From positions 42,646-106,645 of the forward strand of contig JAOAIX010000004.1 in assembly GCA_026414485.1 (NCBI GenBank): 64,000 bases of DNA. The letters are read 5' to 3'. Made by a program: the position numbers and the translations under genes. A model generated the notes under the pieces. That model saw only the letters and a program-made list of their open reading frames with translations, did no database searches and was not told where the DNA came from. Source of the DNA: Candidatus Bathyarchaeota archaeon. Its GTDB lineage: Archaea; Thermoproteota; Bathyarchaeia; Bathyarchaeales; Bathycorpusculaceae. How positions within the stretch are numbered: the first letter of the stretch is position 1; each line of letters starts with the position of its first letter. Of the stretch, positions 53,361-63,787 are shown in pieces.

Positions 53361-54812
53361 TTAGGATTTGACGTCATATGTCTTTTTGCCTGTTTGACTA
53401 AGTTTAGGTATTGTCATCGTGAATTGGGCGCCTTGTCCGTGTTTGCCTGTTTCCTGTATCTGCCAACCATACGTTTCGCATATTTTCTTTATAAGATAAA
53501 GTCCGTAACCTGTACCTTTGCCGAAGCCTTCACTGAAAAGTTTGTTCTTCACTTCTTCAGGTATTCCTACTCCATTGTCTTCATAAATGATTTTTAGTGA
53601 TTCGCCGTCCTCTTTGAAATACAACTTGATTTTTGTGACTTTTTCTCCGTACTTCAAAGTGTTATCAATTAAATTGTAAAATATTTGCCTAAGCAGCGAA
53701 TCTGCCAGTACTGTTAATCCGTGGCACTCGTTGATTATTTGTGTGTTTTCTAACGGGGAAAAAAGCGAAACTGCTTCATCCATAAGTTTTCCAACTTCGA
53801 CATAAGTTAAATCTTCTGAACCAATCTGCACGTAAACTCTTTGAAACTCTAAAATTTGCAGTATTTGTTTAGACGCCATAGCTATTGCTTCAACATGCTC
53901 TTTTAGTAGTGGGTTATCTCCTATTCTTTTTTTAAGCAGAAATATTCTGCCATCAACAATAGTAAGTTTATTTCGTATGTCATGATTTGTTAACCTTTCA
54001 ACAGTGTGCAGTTTGCTGTTAAGTTCAGCAACATGTTTAATGGCATCTTCTAAAACTTCTAACATCCATGTTTTTTCACTTATATCCGTTGAAACCCCTA
54101 TACCACCCGAAAATTTCCCTTCTAAGTCGTTTATAGGCGAAATGGTAATTAACACATGTACAGCAGTTCCGTCATTGCGGCTAATTGTAGTTTCCTTTGT
54201 TAAAGACTTGCCTGTCTTCAAACTGTCAACAACATCCTGTACTACCCCAGCCTTTAGTCTCGCACCAAATATGTCCATTATGTGGCGACCTAACACCTCA
54301 TCCCTCGATAGACCATAAAGTTGCTCAGCCGCTTTGTTCCAATAAGTAATTCTCCCCTCGGCGTCGGTAGCCGTAACGGCTTGCCCAATGGAATTCAACA
54401 ATTTAGCGTGCAGCTGGCAAGTTTCAAAAGCTTTCTTGTTTTCAGTGATGTCTCTGAAAACTCCGTATAGAAACTTTCTCCCGCCAAACTCCACCACGTT
54501 AGCTTTAATCGCAACGTCTTTAACTTCGCCGTTTTTGGTTATAACCTGTGTTTCAAGAACTTGCCCTTTTTTATTTGAAAGATGCTGACGAAAAGTACTG
54601 CTAAACTCTTCTACATTCATCTCGGGGTGAAGTAGTCGTTGGTGCATGCCAATCAACTCTGCCTTGGACCTGCCAACAAGTTCTGTTGCCGCTTTGTTGC
54701 AATCAAAAATGAGTCCAGTTTCAGCGTCAGCGACAAAAATGGCGTCCAATGCTTCATCAAACAAAACTCTATATAAAACCCCGAAAGTCGCTGTTTTTTT
54801 CCTATTGGACAT
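53361..54812 (-). CDS. Soluble PAS-PAS sensor histidine kinase
   Basis: A 483-residue kinase without membrane spans. PAS domains lie at about residues 13-125 and 135-245, then a dimerisation region with the phosphorylated H277 in LTNHDIRNKLTIV. A HATPase_c domain follows with NLIDNTLKYGE, DNGVGIP and GKGTGYGLYL boxes. It resembles the many orphan archaeal kinases that sense redox or small ligands through PAS. No response regulator lies beside it. The ATG at 54812 has GAAGGAAG six bases upstream. Confidence 0.88.
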   Translation of the reverse strand: MSNRKKTATFGVLYRVLFDEALDAIFVADAETGLIFDCNKAATELVGRSKAELIGMHQRLLHPEMNVEEFSSTFRQHLSNKKGQVLETQVITKNGEVKDVAIKANVVEFGGRKFLYGVFRDITENKKAFETCQLHAKLLNSIGQAVTATDAEGRITYWNKAAEQLYGLSRDEVLGRHIMDIFGARLKAGVVQDVVDSLKTGKSLTKETTISRNDGTAVHVLITISPINDLEGKFSGGIGVSTDISEKTWMLEVLEDAIKHVAELNSKLHTVERLTNHDIRNKLTIVDGRIFLLKKRIGDNPLLKEHVEAIAMASKQILQILEFQRVYVQIGSEDLTYVEVGKLMDEAVSLFSPLENTQIINECHGLTVLADSLLRQIFYNLIDNTLKYGEKVTKIKLYFKEDGESLKIIYEDNGVGIPEEVKNKLFSEGFGKGTGYGLYLIKKICETYGWQIQETGKHGQGAQFTMTIPKLSQTGKKTYDVKS

Positions 54813-55086
54813 GTTTAACTTCCTTCTCAATTAACTTAAGTAATCTTGTAAACTTGGCATAATCCTGTGAGTAGGGTAGTGTGTGTCCTTTATAAAAAGT
54901 TATCAGCGTGACCGTTTGCTTGCAGATCTCTCAGGGGTTTAGTTTGTTTTTGTTGAATATTGTGTAGTTTTATGGTGAATACATGGCGGCAATAAATAGG
55001 GTTTGAGTTTGGTGGGCTGTTGAACTTTTTAGGTGTTTTTGGGTGTGCTCTTTTTTGAGTTGTTTTTAACGTCTACTATTGATGAA

Positions 55087-55181
55087 CTTGTCAATAATTA
55101 GTCGACAAGAAGACTTATATTTGAGAATTTTGGATATTAAGATGCTGTATTCAACTTTGATCCAAAAAAAGAAAAGGTGAT
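55087..55181 (+). promoter_or_regulatory. Thermosome promoter with an upstream dyad
   Basis: CTTGTC (55087-55092) and GACAAG (55104-55109) form a perfect inverted repeat just before a TATA-like CTTATATTT (55114-55122). GGTGAT at 55176-55181 is the ribosome-binding site five bases before the ATG. A heat-shock repressor could bind the dyad, but that is an inference. The rest of the 374-base gap to the kinase gene shows nothing recognisable. Confidence 0.4.
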
Positions 55182-55186
55182 CCCTT

Positions 55187-56821
55187 ATGGCAGCTATGTC
55201 TTCAGGAAACATACCCATCCTCGTACTAAAAGAGGGTACTGGGAGAACAACAGGAAAAGAAGCTCAAAAAAACAACATCATGGCAGCCAAAATAGTGGCT
55301 GAAACTGTTAAGACCACTTTAGGTCCAAGAGGTATGGATAAAATGCTCGTAAGCAGCCTCGGTGATGTAACCATAACTAACGATGGCGCAACTATCCTCA
55401 AGGAACTCGATGTCCAGCATCCTGCAGCCAAAATGTTAGTTGAAGTCGCAAAAACTCAAGACAACGAAGTTGGCGACGGAACCACAACTTCTGTGATCCT
55501 AGCGGGAGAGCTGCTTTCAAAAGCTGAAAACTTGCTAGACCAGAACGTGCATCCGACAGTTATAATCGATGGCTACAAAAAAGCAGGAGACAAAGCTCAA
55601 GAAACAGTAAATCAGATGGCGCTTTCTGTCAACATCAAAGATGAAAAGCAGCTGCTCAACGTGGCTTTGACTTCTATGGGTAGCAAAGGCATAACTGGCG
55701 CTAAGGAACACTTTGCAAAACTTGCAGTAGAAGCCGTCAAACAAGTTGCTGAGGATGCAAACGGAAAAATCAAAGCTGACATCGACCTTATAAAAATCGT
55801 AAAGAAACATGGCAAAAGCTTAGAAGACACTGAGCTTGTCAAAGGTATGGTTCTTGATAAAGAAGTTGCAAGTAGTCAGATGCCAAAACGCGTAGAAAAA
55901 GCCAAAATTGCCCTTTTGAACGCCAAGTTAGAAATTGAAAAAACAGAGTTTGACGCTAAAATCAACATTGAAAGACCTGACCAGATGAAGCTCTTCTTGG
56001 ATGAAGAAGAACGTATGCTCAAGGAGATGGCAGACCAGGTCAGCAAGGTAGGCGCTAATGTCCTTTTGTGCGAGAAAGGCATTGATGATATGGCGTTGCA
56101 TTTCTTAGCCAAAGCTGGTGTACTTGCAGTTAAAAGCGTGAGCAGCAGCGACATGGAAAAACTTGCTCGTGCTACAGGCGGAAAAATTATTGCAAGTGTA
56201 AAAGACTTGACGCCTGAGGCGCTAGGGGAAGCAAAACTGGTTGAAGAAGTTAAGATTGGCGACGATAAACTTCTCTATGTGCGTGAGTGCAAGAACCCCA
56301 AGGCCGTAACAATAGTCATACGAGGCGGCTCTGAGCATGTAGTGGCTGAAGCAGAACGTTCACTTCACGACGCGTTGTGCGTGGTGAGAAACGCAGTTGA
56401 AGATGGCAAAATTGTTCCCGGCGGAGGCGCTCCTGAGGCGGAAATTGCACGTCAACTCCGAAGTTATGCTGTGAAAGTGGGTGGGCGTGAACAACTTGCT
56501 ATTGAAGCCTATGCAGATGCGGTGGAAACTATTCCTATGATGCTGGCTGAGAACTCGGGCTTAGACCCCATCGATATTATCGTTTCGTTGCGGGCAGAAC
56601 ATGAGCGCAACCAACCCTACTGCGGCATTGACGTCTTCACAGGTAAAGTCAAAAACATGCTAGATCTCAACATAGTCGAGCCTGTTCGCGTGAAACAGCA
56701 AGTTATTAAGTCAGCCACTGAAGCTGCGAATATGATTCTGAAAATCGACGATCTTATCGCAGCCAAAGGCATGGACAAAGAACCAAAGGCGCCCAAGACG
56801 CCTGAGCCAAGCTACGACTAA
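55187..56821 (+). CDS. thsA: Thermosome subunit (group II chaperonin)
   Basis: A 544-residue group II chaperonin that folds proteins in an ATP-driven double ring. Visible motifs include [12 protein letters not shown] (about residue 40), the ATP-binding [15 protein letters not shown] (about 95) and [14 protein letters not shown] (about 410). It follows a well-formed promoter and is followed 36 bases later by a small heat-shock gene, so the two are probably co-induced. The C-terminal tail is short and proline-rich rather than GGM-rich. Confidence 0.96.
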   Translation: MAAMSSGNIPILVLKEGTGRTTGKEAQKNNIMAAKIVAETVKTTLGPRGMDKMLVSSLGDVTITNDGATILKELDVQHPAAKMLVEVAKTQDNEVGDGTTTSVILAGELLSKAENLLDQNVHPTVIIDGYKKAGDKAQETVNQMALSVNIKDEKQLLNVALTSMGSKGITGAKEHFAKLAVEAVKQVAEDANGKIKADIDLIKIVKKHGKSLEDTELVKGMVLDKEVASSQMPKRVEKAKIALLNAKLEIEKTEFDAKINIERPDQMKLFLDEEERMLKEMADQVSKVGANVLLCEKGIDDMALHFLAKAGVLAVKSVSSSDMEKLARATGGKIIASVKDLTPEALGEAKLVEEVKIGDDKLLYVRECKNPKAVTIVIRGGSEHVVAEAERSLHDALCVVRNAVEDGKIVPGGGAPEAEIARQLRSYAVKVGGREQLAIEAYADAVETIPMMLAENSGLDPIDIIVSLRAEHERNQPYCGIDVFTGKVKNMLDLNIVEPVRVKQQVIKSATEAANMILKIDDLIAAKGMDKEPKAPKTPEPSYD

Positions 56822-56857
56822 AACCCCCCTTTTTTCTTTTAAGGTGGTGCGTGAGGC

Positions 56858-57475
56858 ATGTGGTGGAGCGAAGATGACAATTGGATTCACAACTGGTTCA
56901 GGTGCCGACGCTACCCCTTCGTAGCTAGAAGCATTTTTGATGAGTTGGAAGAGCAGTTTAGAGAAATGCATGAGTACATGCAACGTGAATTTGAAGAGCT
57001 CTCAAAGAAAGCGCCAAAAGATCTGGTGCGAACAAAAGTTTTACCTGACGGTTCAAAAGTGGAAGAGTGGGGACCATTCGTCTATGGCTACACAATAAAA
57101 ATCGGTCCACAGGGGAAACCTGAAATCAGAGAATTCGGTAACATCAAGCCTCAACCTAAACTGGGCAGCAGATCCACGGTTGACGTTAGAAAAGAAAGGG
57201 AACCACTAGTTGATGTGGTGCTCATGGCTGGCGAAGTTAAAGTTGTCGCCGAGTTGCCAGGCGTTGACAAAAAAGACATCCAACTGAGCGGCACAGAAGA
57301 CACGTTAACAATTTCTGTAGACGCCGGCGAACGCAGCTATTTCAAAGAAATCGAGTTGCCCACAAAAGTAGAGGTACGGAACGCAAAATCCACCTATAAA
57401 AACGGCGTTTTAGAAGTCACGTTGCCAGCAAAAAAAGTTGATGAGCCAAAAGGCCAACCCATAAAAATCGATTAA
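56858..57475 (+). CDS. hsp20: Hsp20/alpha-crystallin small heat-shock protein
   Basis: A 205-residue protein with an aromatic, acidic N-terminus (MWWSEDDNWIHNWF), a central charged region and an alpha-crystallin domain at about residues 115-195 (VDVVLMAGEVKVVAELPGVD to YKNGVLEVTLPAKK). A C-terminal IKI-type motif (PIKID) fits assembly of oligomers. AAGGTGGTG lies eight bases before the ATG. It probably acts with the adjacent thermosome. Confidence 0.88.
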   Translation: MWWSEDDNWIHNWFRCRRYPFVARSIFDELEEQFREMHEYMQREFEELSKKAPKDLVRTKVLPDGSKVEEWGPFVYGYTIKIGPQGKPEIREFGNIKPQPKLGSRSTVDVRKEREPLVDVVLMAGEVKVVAELPGVDKKDIQLSGTEDTLTISVDAGERSYFKEIELPTKVEVRNAKSTYKNGVLEVTLPAKKVDEPKGQPIKID

Positions 57476-57639
57476 ACACACCTCTCTCCTCTTATTTTTT
57501 GTAACCACCACCCACTGTAGATGCAACCAATTTCATCCAGATTTCAATAAAAAGCACCCTTACTACAACATTCTCTGAAGCCGAATAATTGCCTTCTTTT
57601 TCATCCAAACCTATAGAAAATCTAATGCAATTGCAGTTT

Positions 57640-57759
57640 TGGTGGCGGGGGTGGGACTTGAACCCACGAAGGCCTGCGCCAGAGGATCTTAAGTCCTCCC
57701 CCTTGTCTTAGGCAACAGAGATCTGGCCGCCTATTTAGACCTGGCTCGGGTACCCCGCC
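57640..57759 (-). tRNA. tRNA-Leu (TAA) with a D-loop intron and encoded CCA
   Basis: The minus strand gives acceptor GGCGGGG/CCCCGCC, the D arm CCC ... GGG, anticodon stem GAGGA/TCCTC with loop CTTAAGA (anticodon TAA), a long class II variable arm and T arm GTGGG/CCCAC. The discriminator A is at 57643 and CCA at 57640-57642. The total is too long by 32 bases; the extra sequence splits the D arm before its 3' GGG. Without it the molecule is an ordinary 85-base archaeal tRNA-Leu. Confidence 0.9.
57703..57734 (-). other. Non-canonical intron in the tRNA-Leu D-loop
   Basis: The 32-base intron is bounded by a textbook bulge-helix-bulge. The 4-base central helix is GTCT (57740-57737) with AGAC (57708-57705). 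The bulges are AAA and AAG, and the intron-side helix is TAGGC (57733-57729) with GCCTA (57713-57709). Cutting after the second base of each bulge joins TCTAA to GGGG and restores the D stem. Most archaeal introns are at 37/38 instead. Confidence 0.85.
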
Positions 57760-58237
57760 ACCAACCATCCATACTGCGAAATTATGGTACTTTAAGTTTT
57801 TGTAGCCAACAAGCACTAACTTAAAATCTTTAAGCGCCACAGTTATTTCGCAACTTGTGCAGAAACTTGTTTGATACGTATAAGGGTCTGCAGCGTAAAC
57901 CACGCCGTTGTCTACTACAAATGTAAATGGGCTTTATTGTTTTAACTGCGTAACTATTTTTTGGGTAATCAGAAAAGCCTCTCAAAACTGTGACCTATAC
58001 TGAATTTTTTCTATGTCCTAACTTAGGATGAAAAGGTAGTAAAAGAGGATCTTGAGGTAAAAGGTGTGATAATGTGCTTAACCTCTTCCTCAGAGACGGT
58101 GAGTGAATTCTAAGTCATGGGCGGAGAATAAGTCGGAAACGATGCAGTGAGAAGGTAAAAGCCAGTAGAAGGTACTTCTTCCATTGATTCTTTGTTTCAG
58201 AAAATATTTATGAATACACGAGACTGATATGTAAAGT
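57760..58237. other. Intergenic stretch without a convincing gene
   Basis: About 480 bases between tRNA-Leu and the membrane protein gene. A minus-strand open frame of about 50 codons (VVYAADPYTYQTSF onwards) runs into the tRNA and has no proper start; it may be a gene remnant. Nothing else is recognisable. Confidence 0.4.
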
Positions 58238-58810
58238 ATGGTTGACAAAAAAGCTATTTTCCTGTTGCCTGTTGGGTTACTTGCTGGAGTATTCGCGGCA
58301 TTCTTATTTTTTGATATTGGTGAAAACCGCGTAGCCGCGCTGACTTCTATTATAACCGCTAACGCGGCTATAATTGGGTTTCTTGCAGTTGTAGCTACCT
58401 TAATGTTGAATTTTCTTCAAGCCGAATTAAGGCACGTTGAGCATATATGGGAGAAGCTGGAAGAAGATTATACTGACTTGCCTGAAACATGCCTAGAAGA
58501 AAACACATCTATAGAGTACAGCCAAATGGCGAAACGGTTTTGTGTTTGGGGTTTTCAACGAGGTTGGATAGAAGGGACTATTGACAATACTGTTATTTTT
58601 TCTGTTGCTAGTTTAACTTCTTTCTTAGTTTCAATAATGGCTGCTTTAGCAGCAATGAGTAATACACCCGTTGCTCAATATATCGGTATCTATGTAAGCG
58701 TAGGGGCATTTGTTGTAGGAAATCTTGTATTGTTTTTTATCTTAACAAGATTTCGTAGTTTTCCCTTAAAGAATTATATAGAGAGCAAATATGATGCTAA
58801 GTCCCATTAG
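58238..58810 (+). CDS. Hypothetical membrane protein, four predicted helices
   Basis: A 190-residue protein with hydrophobic segments at about 7-26, 35-60, 120-140 and 148-170. A charged cytoplasmic-type loop with Glu-rich and aromatic residues (HVEHIWEKLEEDYTDLPE) lies between the second and third. I do not recognise a family. It stands alone in a gene-poor region between two intron-bearing tRNAs and may be part of accessory DNA. The ATG at 58238 is the first in frame. Confidence 0.6.
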   Translation: MVDKKAIFLLPVGLLAGVFAAFLFFDIGENRVAALTSIITANAAIIGFLAVVATLMLNFLQAELRHVEHIWEKLEEDYTDLPETCLEENTSIEYSQMAKRFCVWGFQRGWIEGTIDNTVIFSVASLTSFLVSIMAALAAMSNTPVAQYIGIYVSVGAFVVGNLVLFFILTRFRSFPLKNYIESKYDAKSH

Positions 58811-59395
58811 AATAAAGTTTGACTAAGATGCTATATTGGAAAAATAAATATTCTGTTCTCGCAAAATACCCAGACTCATTTATGCTTAAAGGGTGTTATG
58901 GTCGCTTGGTTGAATGTATATCTCTGATTCCGATTCATTTTTCTCCTAATACTTCGCTTGGTCTTACTACCTTTTGGATGCTACTGTCTATTTTTAGAGC
59001 AACACTTACCTTTGCTGAAGCGATGACATTGTACATTTTTAATCTGAAGGTGGTTGTCCACTTATCTTTTTGACTATGTGATCGGACATTTCTCATTCAG
59101 GTTGTAGAATATGACGTATTGAATTCAGGTAAGGCATACCTTAGATTTTTGGTAGGTTTATGCATTTTTGTCAGTCTTTGTTCTTGTGTGTAGTCAAATT
59201 AGTTTTAGTCTGGCTATCGCAAGCTTAACTTTTTGAGGTTTATCTATCTGCTACTGTTGTCAATCTTAGCTATGTTTTTGAAAGAATATCATGTTCGCGG
59301 TTGTTTTTCTTTGCCTTCTAAATGTAGTGCTGCCTTTTTAATTTTGAAAAGTTTTTCTATTTGTGTCTCTTTAGATGTCGGTGATTTCGTTTGTT
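58811..59395. other. Long stretch without a convincing gene
   Basis: Nearly 590 bases upstream of tRNA-Arg. Short frames here (such as 58819-59073) lack a good start, ribosome-binding site or recognisable domain. AT-rich and probably decayed or intergenic. Confidence 0.4.
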
Positions 59396-59538
59396 GGGCG
59401 TGTAGCTCAGTACGGATTGAACAGTCCGCTTGGGATGCTGCCCGAAAGGGCTGGCACCTAGTCTAAAAGACTGTTCACGGATAGAGCACCAGCCTCCTAA
59501 GTTGGGGGTCGTGGGTTCAAATCCCACCCCGCCCGCCA
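59396..59538 (+). tRNA. tRNA-Arg (CCT) with a D-loop intron and encoded CCA
   Basis: Acceptor GGGCGTG pairs with CCCGCCC (one T-C mismatch at 6:67). The D stem is GCTC/GAGC, and anticodon stem CCAGC/GTTGG has loop CTCCTAA (anticodon CCT). The variable loop is GGGTC and the T arm GTGGG/CCCAC. The discriminator G is at 59535 and CCA at 59536-59538. About 65 extra bases split the D-loop. Removing them gives AGTACGGATA or a slightly shorter loop and a standard 75-base tRNA. Confidence 0.9.
59418..59482 (+). other. Non-canonical intron in the tRNA-Arg D-loop
   Basis: ACGGAT occurs at 59412-59417 and again at 59477-59482, so excision anywhere within the repeat gives the same product with a 65-base intron. 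TGAACAGTC (59418-59426) pairs perfectly with GACTGTTCA (59469-59477). Inside, GCCC-GAAA-GGGC forms a tetraloop hairpin. A bulge-helix-bulge with GAT and TAG bulges is possible but has one A-G mismatch and would give 67 bases. The exact ends are therefore uncertain by a few bases. Confidence 0.75.
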
Positions 59539-59575
59539 CAGAAACACCCCGCCCATTTTAGGCTGGGGACGATGG

Positions 59576-59896
59576 GTGAGGGTTATTTGCGTTTCCTTAA
59601 GATTTTGTTTTGGTTGTAATCGCAGACATACTCGAAGGTCTTTTACATCTACACAGAAGAAGGAAATCCTTTATCAGCAAAACAACAAATGCGCAAGTTC
59701 GGAGTGTAAACATAAGACTTTAGACCCAAGAGCAACCCATTTTCATCATTCAAAACCGTGGGCATCTGGCGGAAGAACAATAACTGCGAATGGGAGAGCA
59801 TTATGTGCAGACTGCCACGAAATCATTACGCACAAAGAGCGTCTTAAGCACTCAGATAAGAATCGAAAAACAAGAAGCCCCAGCTTTCTCTTTTAG
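59576..59896 (+). CDS. HNH endonuclease-domain protein, possibly 5'-truncated
   Basis: A 106-residue frame from a GTG. From about residue 22 it reads as an HNH nuclease: RSFTSTQKKEIL, NKCASSEC (zinc cysteines), ATHFHHSKPWASGG (catalytic His region), NGRALCADCHEIITHKER (second cysteine pair and terminal His). The first 20 residues look unrelated and include several cysteines, so the true start may be lost or different. It begins 38 bases after tRNA-Arg, a usual landing site for mobile elements. Confidence 0.6.
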   Translation: MRVICVSLRFCFGCNRRHTRRSFTSTQKKEILYQQNNKCASSECKHKTLDPRATHFHHSKPWASGGRTITANGRALCADCHEIITHKERLKHSDKNRKTRSPSFLF

Positions 59897-59903
59897 CAAT
59901 CAG

Positions 59904-59996
59904 TTACTTCTTTTTCTTAGCCAAGGAATTAACCTTGACTTTCTTCGGAACCATTTTTGTGGCTGTAAGTTCAACTCTCTCTTCTTTTTTTTGCAT
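59904..59996 (-). CDS. Possible 30-residue lysine-rich small protein
   Basis: An intact frame of 30 codons from ATG to TAA, basic throughout (KEERVELTATKMVPKKVKV and a tail of four lysines). GAGG lies six bases before the ATG, and a TATA-like TTTTATATTTAG about 40 bases upstream, so both signals are well placed. It ends 8 bases from the convergent HNH gene. I do not recognise a family. The promoter and ribosome-binding site argue for a real gene despite the length. Confidence 0.45.
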   Translation of the reverse strand: MQKKEERVELTATKMVPKKVKVNSLAKKKK

Positions 59997-60446
59997 CTCA
60001 CCCCTCACATTTTCTATACGTGTTCTAAATATAAAATTCAACGCTCGTTACAGCAGCTTGTTATATCTGGGGTCTTTTTACTTGTATTCGCCGTAAGCCT
60101 TTACTTCACCCTTCTAATCTTTCAAAGCAGTATCTTGGCATGTTAGCACATTGCCAACTCAAACATTAAAAACCGTTTTCCCCTTCCTTCATGTTTTCTG
60201 TTTTCTAATTCTTTTATCTAACTCATAGAGATATGTGTCACGTCTACATCGGGCTTTTATCTGACATTTTCTCAATTCTATATGGCGTGTTAAGCCTAAA
60301 TTATTTTTACCGAAAATCTGTTTACCTGATTTTGACGTAAGTGCAGTACTTTTTCTTTCTGAGCTTGTGCAACTTCACAGGTCAAAAGTCTTTTTAGTTA
60401 CTCAAGACACCCGTGATTAAAGATTACCCAACCTTTTTGTTGGGAA
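59997..60446. other. Intergenic stretch with no recognisable gene
   Basis: About 450 AT-rich bases between the small lysine-rich frame and the Rieske gene. Frames present are short and without start signals. Only the putative promoter of the small frame, near 60020-60040, stands out. Confidence 0.4.
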
Positions 60447-60755
60447 TCATTTGACGCTTACTAGGATTTGTTTTTCTTCTACTTTTACAGCATATTTTGG
60501 TGCAGGCTTAGTTGCCGGTCCATGTAGTACTTCTCCGGTCTTGACGTTAAAAACTGATTTGTGACAAGGGCATTTGACGTTTTCCCCTTCAAGTACACCG
60601 CTAGACAACTTACACCCCCTGTGTGTGCACTTGTTGCCTATGGCGTAGTATTCACCAGCAACATTTGCAAGCAAAACAGACACCCCTGACACTTCGACAG
60701 CTTTCATTTTGCCTGAAGATATTTCCTCTTTCAAAGCAGCTTTCTCAAAATTCAT
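60447..60755 (-). CDS. Rieske [2Fe-2S] ferredoxin
   Basis: A 102-residue soluble Rieske protein. The cluster ligands are C43 and H45 (CTHRGC) and C62 and H65 (CPCH), spaced as in NirD or BphF-type ferredoxins. No membrane anchor is present. It is downstream of katG on the same strand, 175 bases away, and may take part in an oxidative-stress or oxygenase-type electron path. Partner unknown. Confidence 0.88.
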   Translation of the reverse strand: MNFEKAALKEEISSGKMKAVEVSGVSVLLANVAGEYYAIGNKCTHRGCKLSSGVLEGENVKCPCHKSVFNVKTGEVLHGPATKPAPKYAVKVEEKQILVSVK

Positions 60756-60930
60756 CTCTTACCTTGCCCTCCTTAAACTAAATAACATTTTTCGTATAGT
60801 TATATTTTGCCTATCTTGGTGGACTTCAAAAATGGGGGTTATTAGAAACGCCACCCAAGATTTCTCGGTGAATCTCCTAATATTTATTGGTTTGCGTCTT
60901 CCCTTGCTCCTCTTTTATAACTGCCTTTTA

Positions 60931-63099
<2,169 letters not shown>

Positions 63100-63118
63100 C
63101 TAAACTCCTTTTTACATG

Positions 63119-63128
63119 TTTATATATT
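63119..63128 (-). promoter_or_regulatory. TATA element of katG
   Basis: On the minus strand AATATATAAA lies about 30 bases before the TTG start of katG, a good archaeal TATA element. The promoter is thus archaeal even though the gene looks bacterial. The neighbouring AT-rich TTATTTAAAAATTATTA could be a regulator site, but this is weak. Confidence 0.4.
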
Positions 63129-63208
63129 TCTCAAAAATCTCGTTTTTTAGCTAAATTAAATACCCGAAAAGTGTTATTTAAAAATTATTACCAACTACTC
63201 ATTTAACA

Positions 63209-63574
63209 TGTACTTTTATCTGAAATCAGAGGCGGCAATTGAAGCTCTACGCAGAAATGATTCCAAAGCAACACTGCAGAGCAGTGCCTCAGCAGGATTG
63301 TGTTGAACAGCATGACTTGCCTTCAACTCAACAGGTTTACTATGAAGTTAAGAAAATCTATCCAAATGTAAGTCTGGCAACCGTTTACAAGACTTTAGAA
63401 GTGCTTAGGACTTTAAATTTAGTACAGCAAATTATTACAGAATATAAAATTCTTTGGAGCAAACTTAGCTGTGGATTTATCTTCAACTTTTCCTCTAACC
63501 TAAGTAGCTCAACTGACAAAATTGAACTGAAAGTAGTAGTGTGCTACTTTTTTAGCTTGCACTACAACAACTAA
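63209..63574 (+). pseudogene. Fur/PerR-family regulator remnant with frameshifts
   Basis: Fur-like pieces are spread over three frames. Starting at the ATG at 63209 one frame gives AAIEALRRNDSKATLQ, the Fur N-terminal helix, then stops. A second holds CLSRIVLNS. A third holds PSTQQVYYEVKKIYPNVSLA followed by TVYKTLEVLRTLNLVQQI, the winged helix. The metal-binding dimer domain is lost apart from a possible CGFIFNFSS echo. It is divergent from katG, the usual place of PerR, and so was probably its peroxide sensor. Confidence 0.75.
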
Positions 63575-63787
63575 GCCAAGACGAACAATACGCTCACATA
63601 ATGGTGTGTTTTGTCCCCCAAGTTTTGCTGTGGTACTGCCGCTCTTGTTTTCTTTACGGCTTGAAGGCGCCGCTCCCCCTCGATAGGGGTCATCTTTCAT
63701 TAAATGAACGAGAGTAATTAATTTTTGGTTTTACAAAACAATTAAATCAATGTTTTACGTTTAACTGCTAATAAAAAGGGATCTTTA

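Noticed and set aside
57622..57903. A 93-codon minus-strand frame through tRNA-Leu
   Set aside because: Its second half is the tRNA read as protein. The first 50 codons could be a gene remnant but lack a start and any known match.
58819..59073. An 84-codon TTG-initiated frame upstream of tRNA-Arg
   Set aside because: No ribosome-binding site, irregular composition and no recognisable domain; it looks like random open sequence in an AT-rich gap.
59233..59466. A 77-codon frame running into tRNA-Arg
   Set aside because: It overlaps most of the tRNA intron and D arm, so it cannot be a normal protein gene.
59790..60146. A 118-codon hydrophobic frame overlapping the HNH gene
   Set aside because: It shares about 100 bases with the HNH domain in another frame, and it overlaps the better-supported small gene on the other strand.
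63509..63700. A 63-codon minus-strand frame between the Fur remnant and lemA
   Set aside because: I considered a transposase tail, but no family motif is visible and there are no terminal repeats, so it is not supported.
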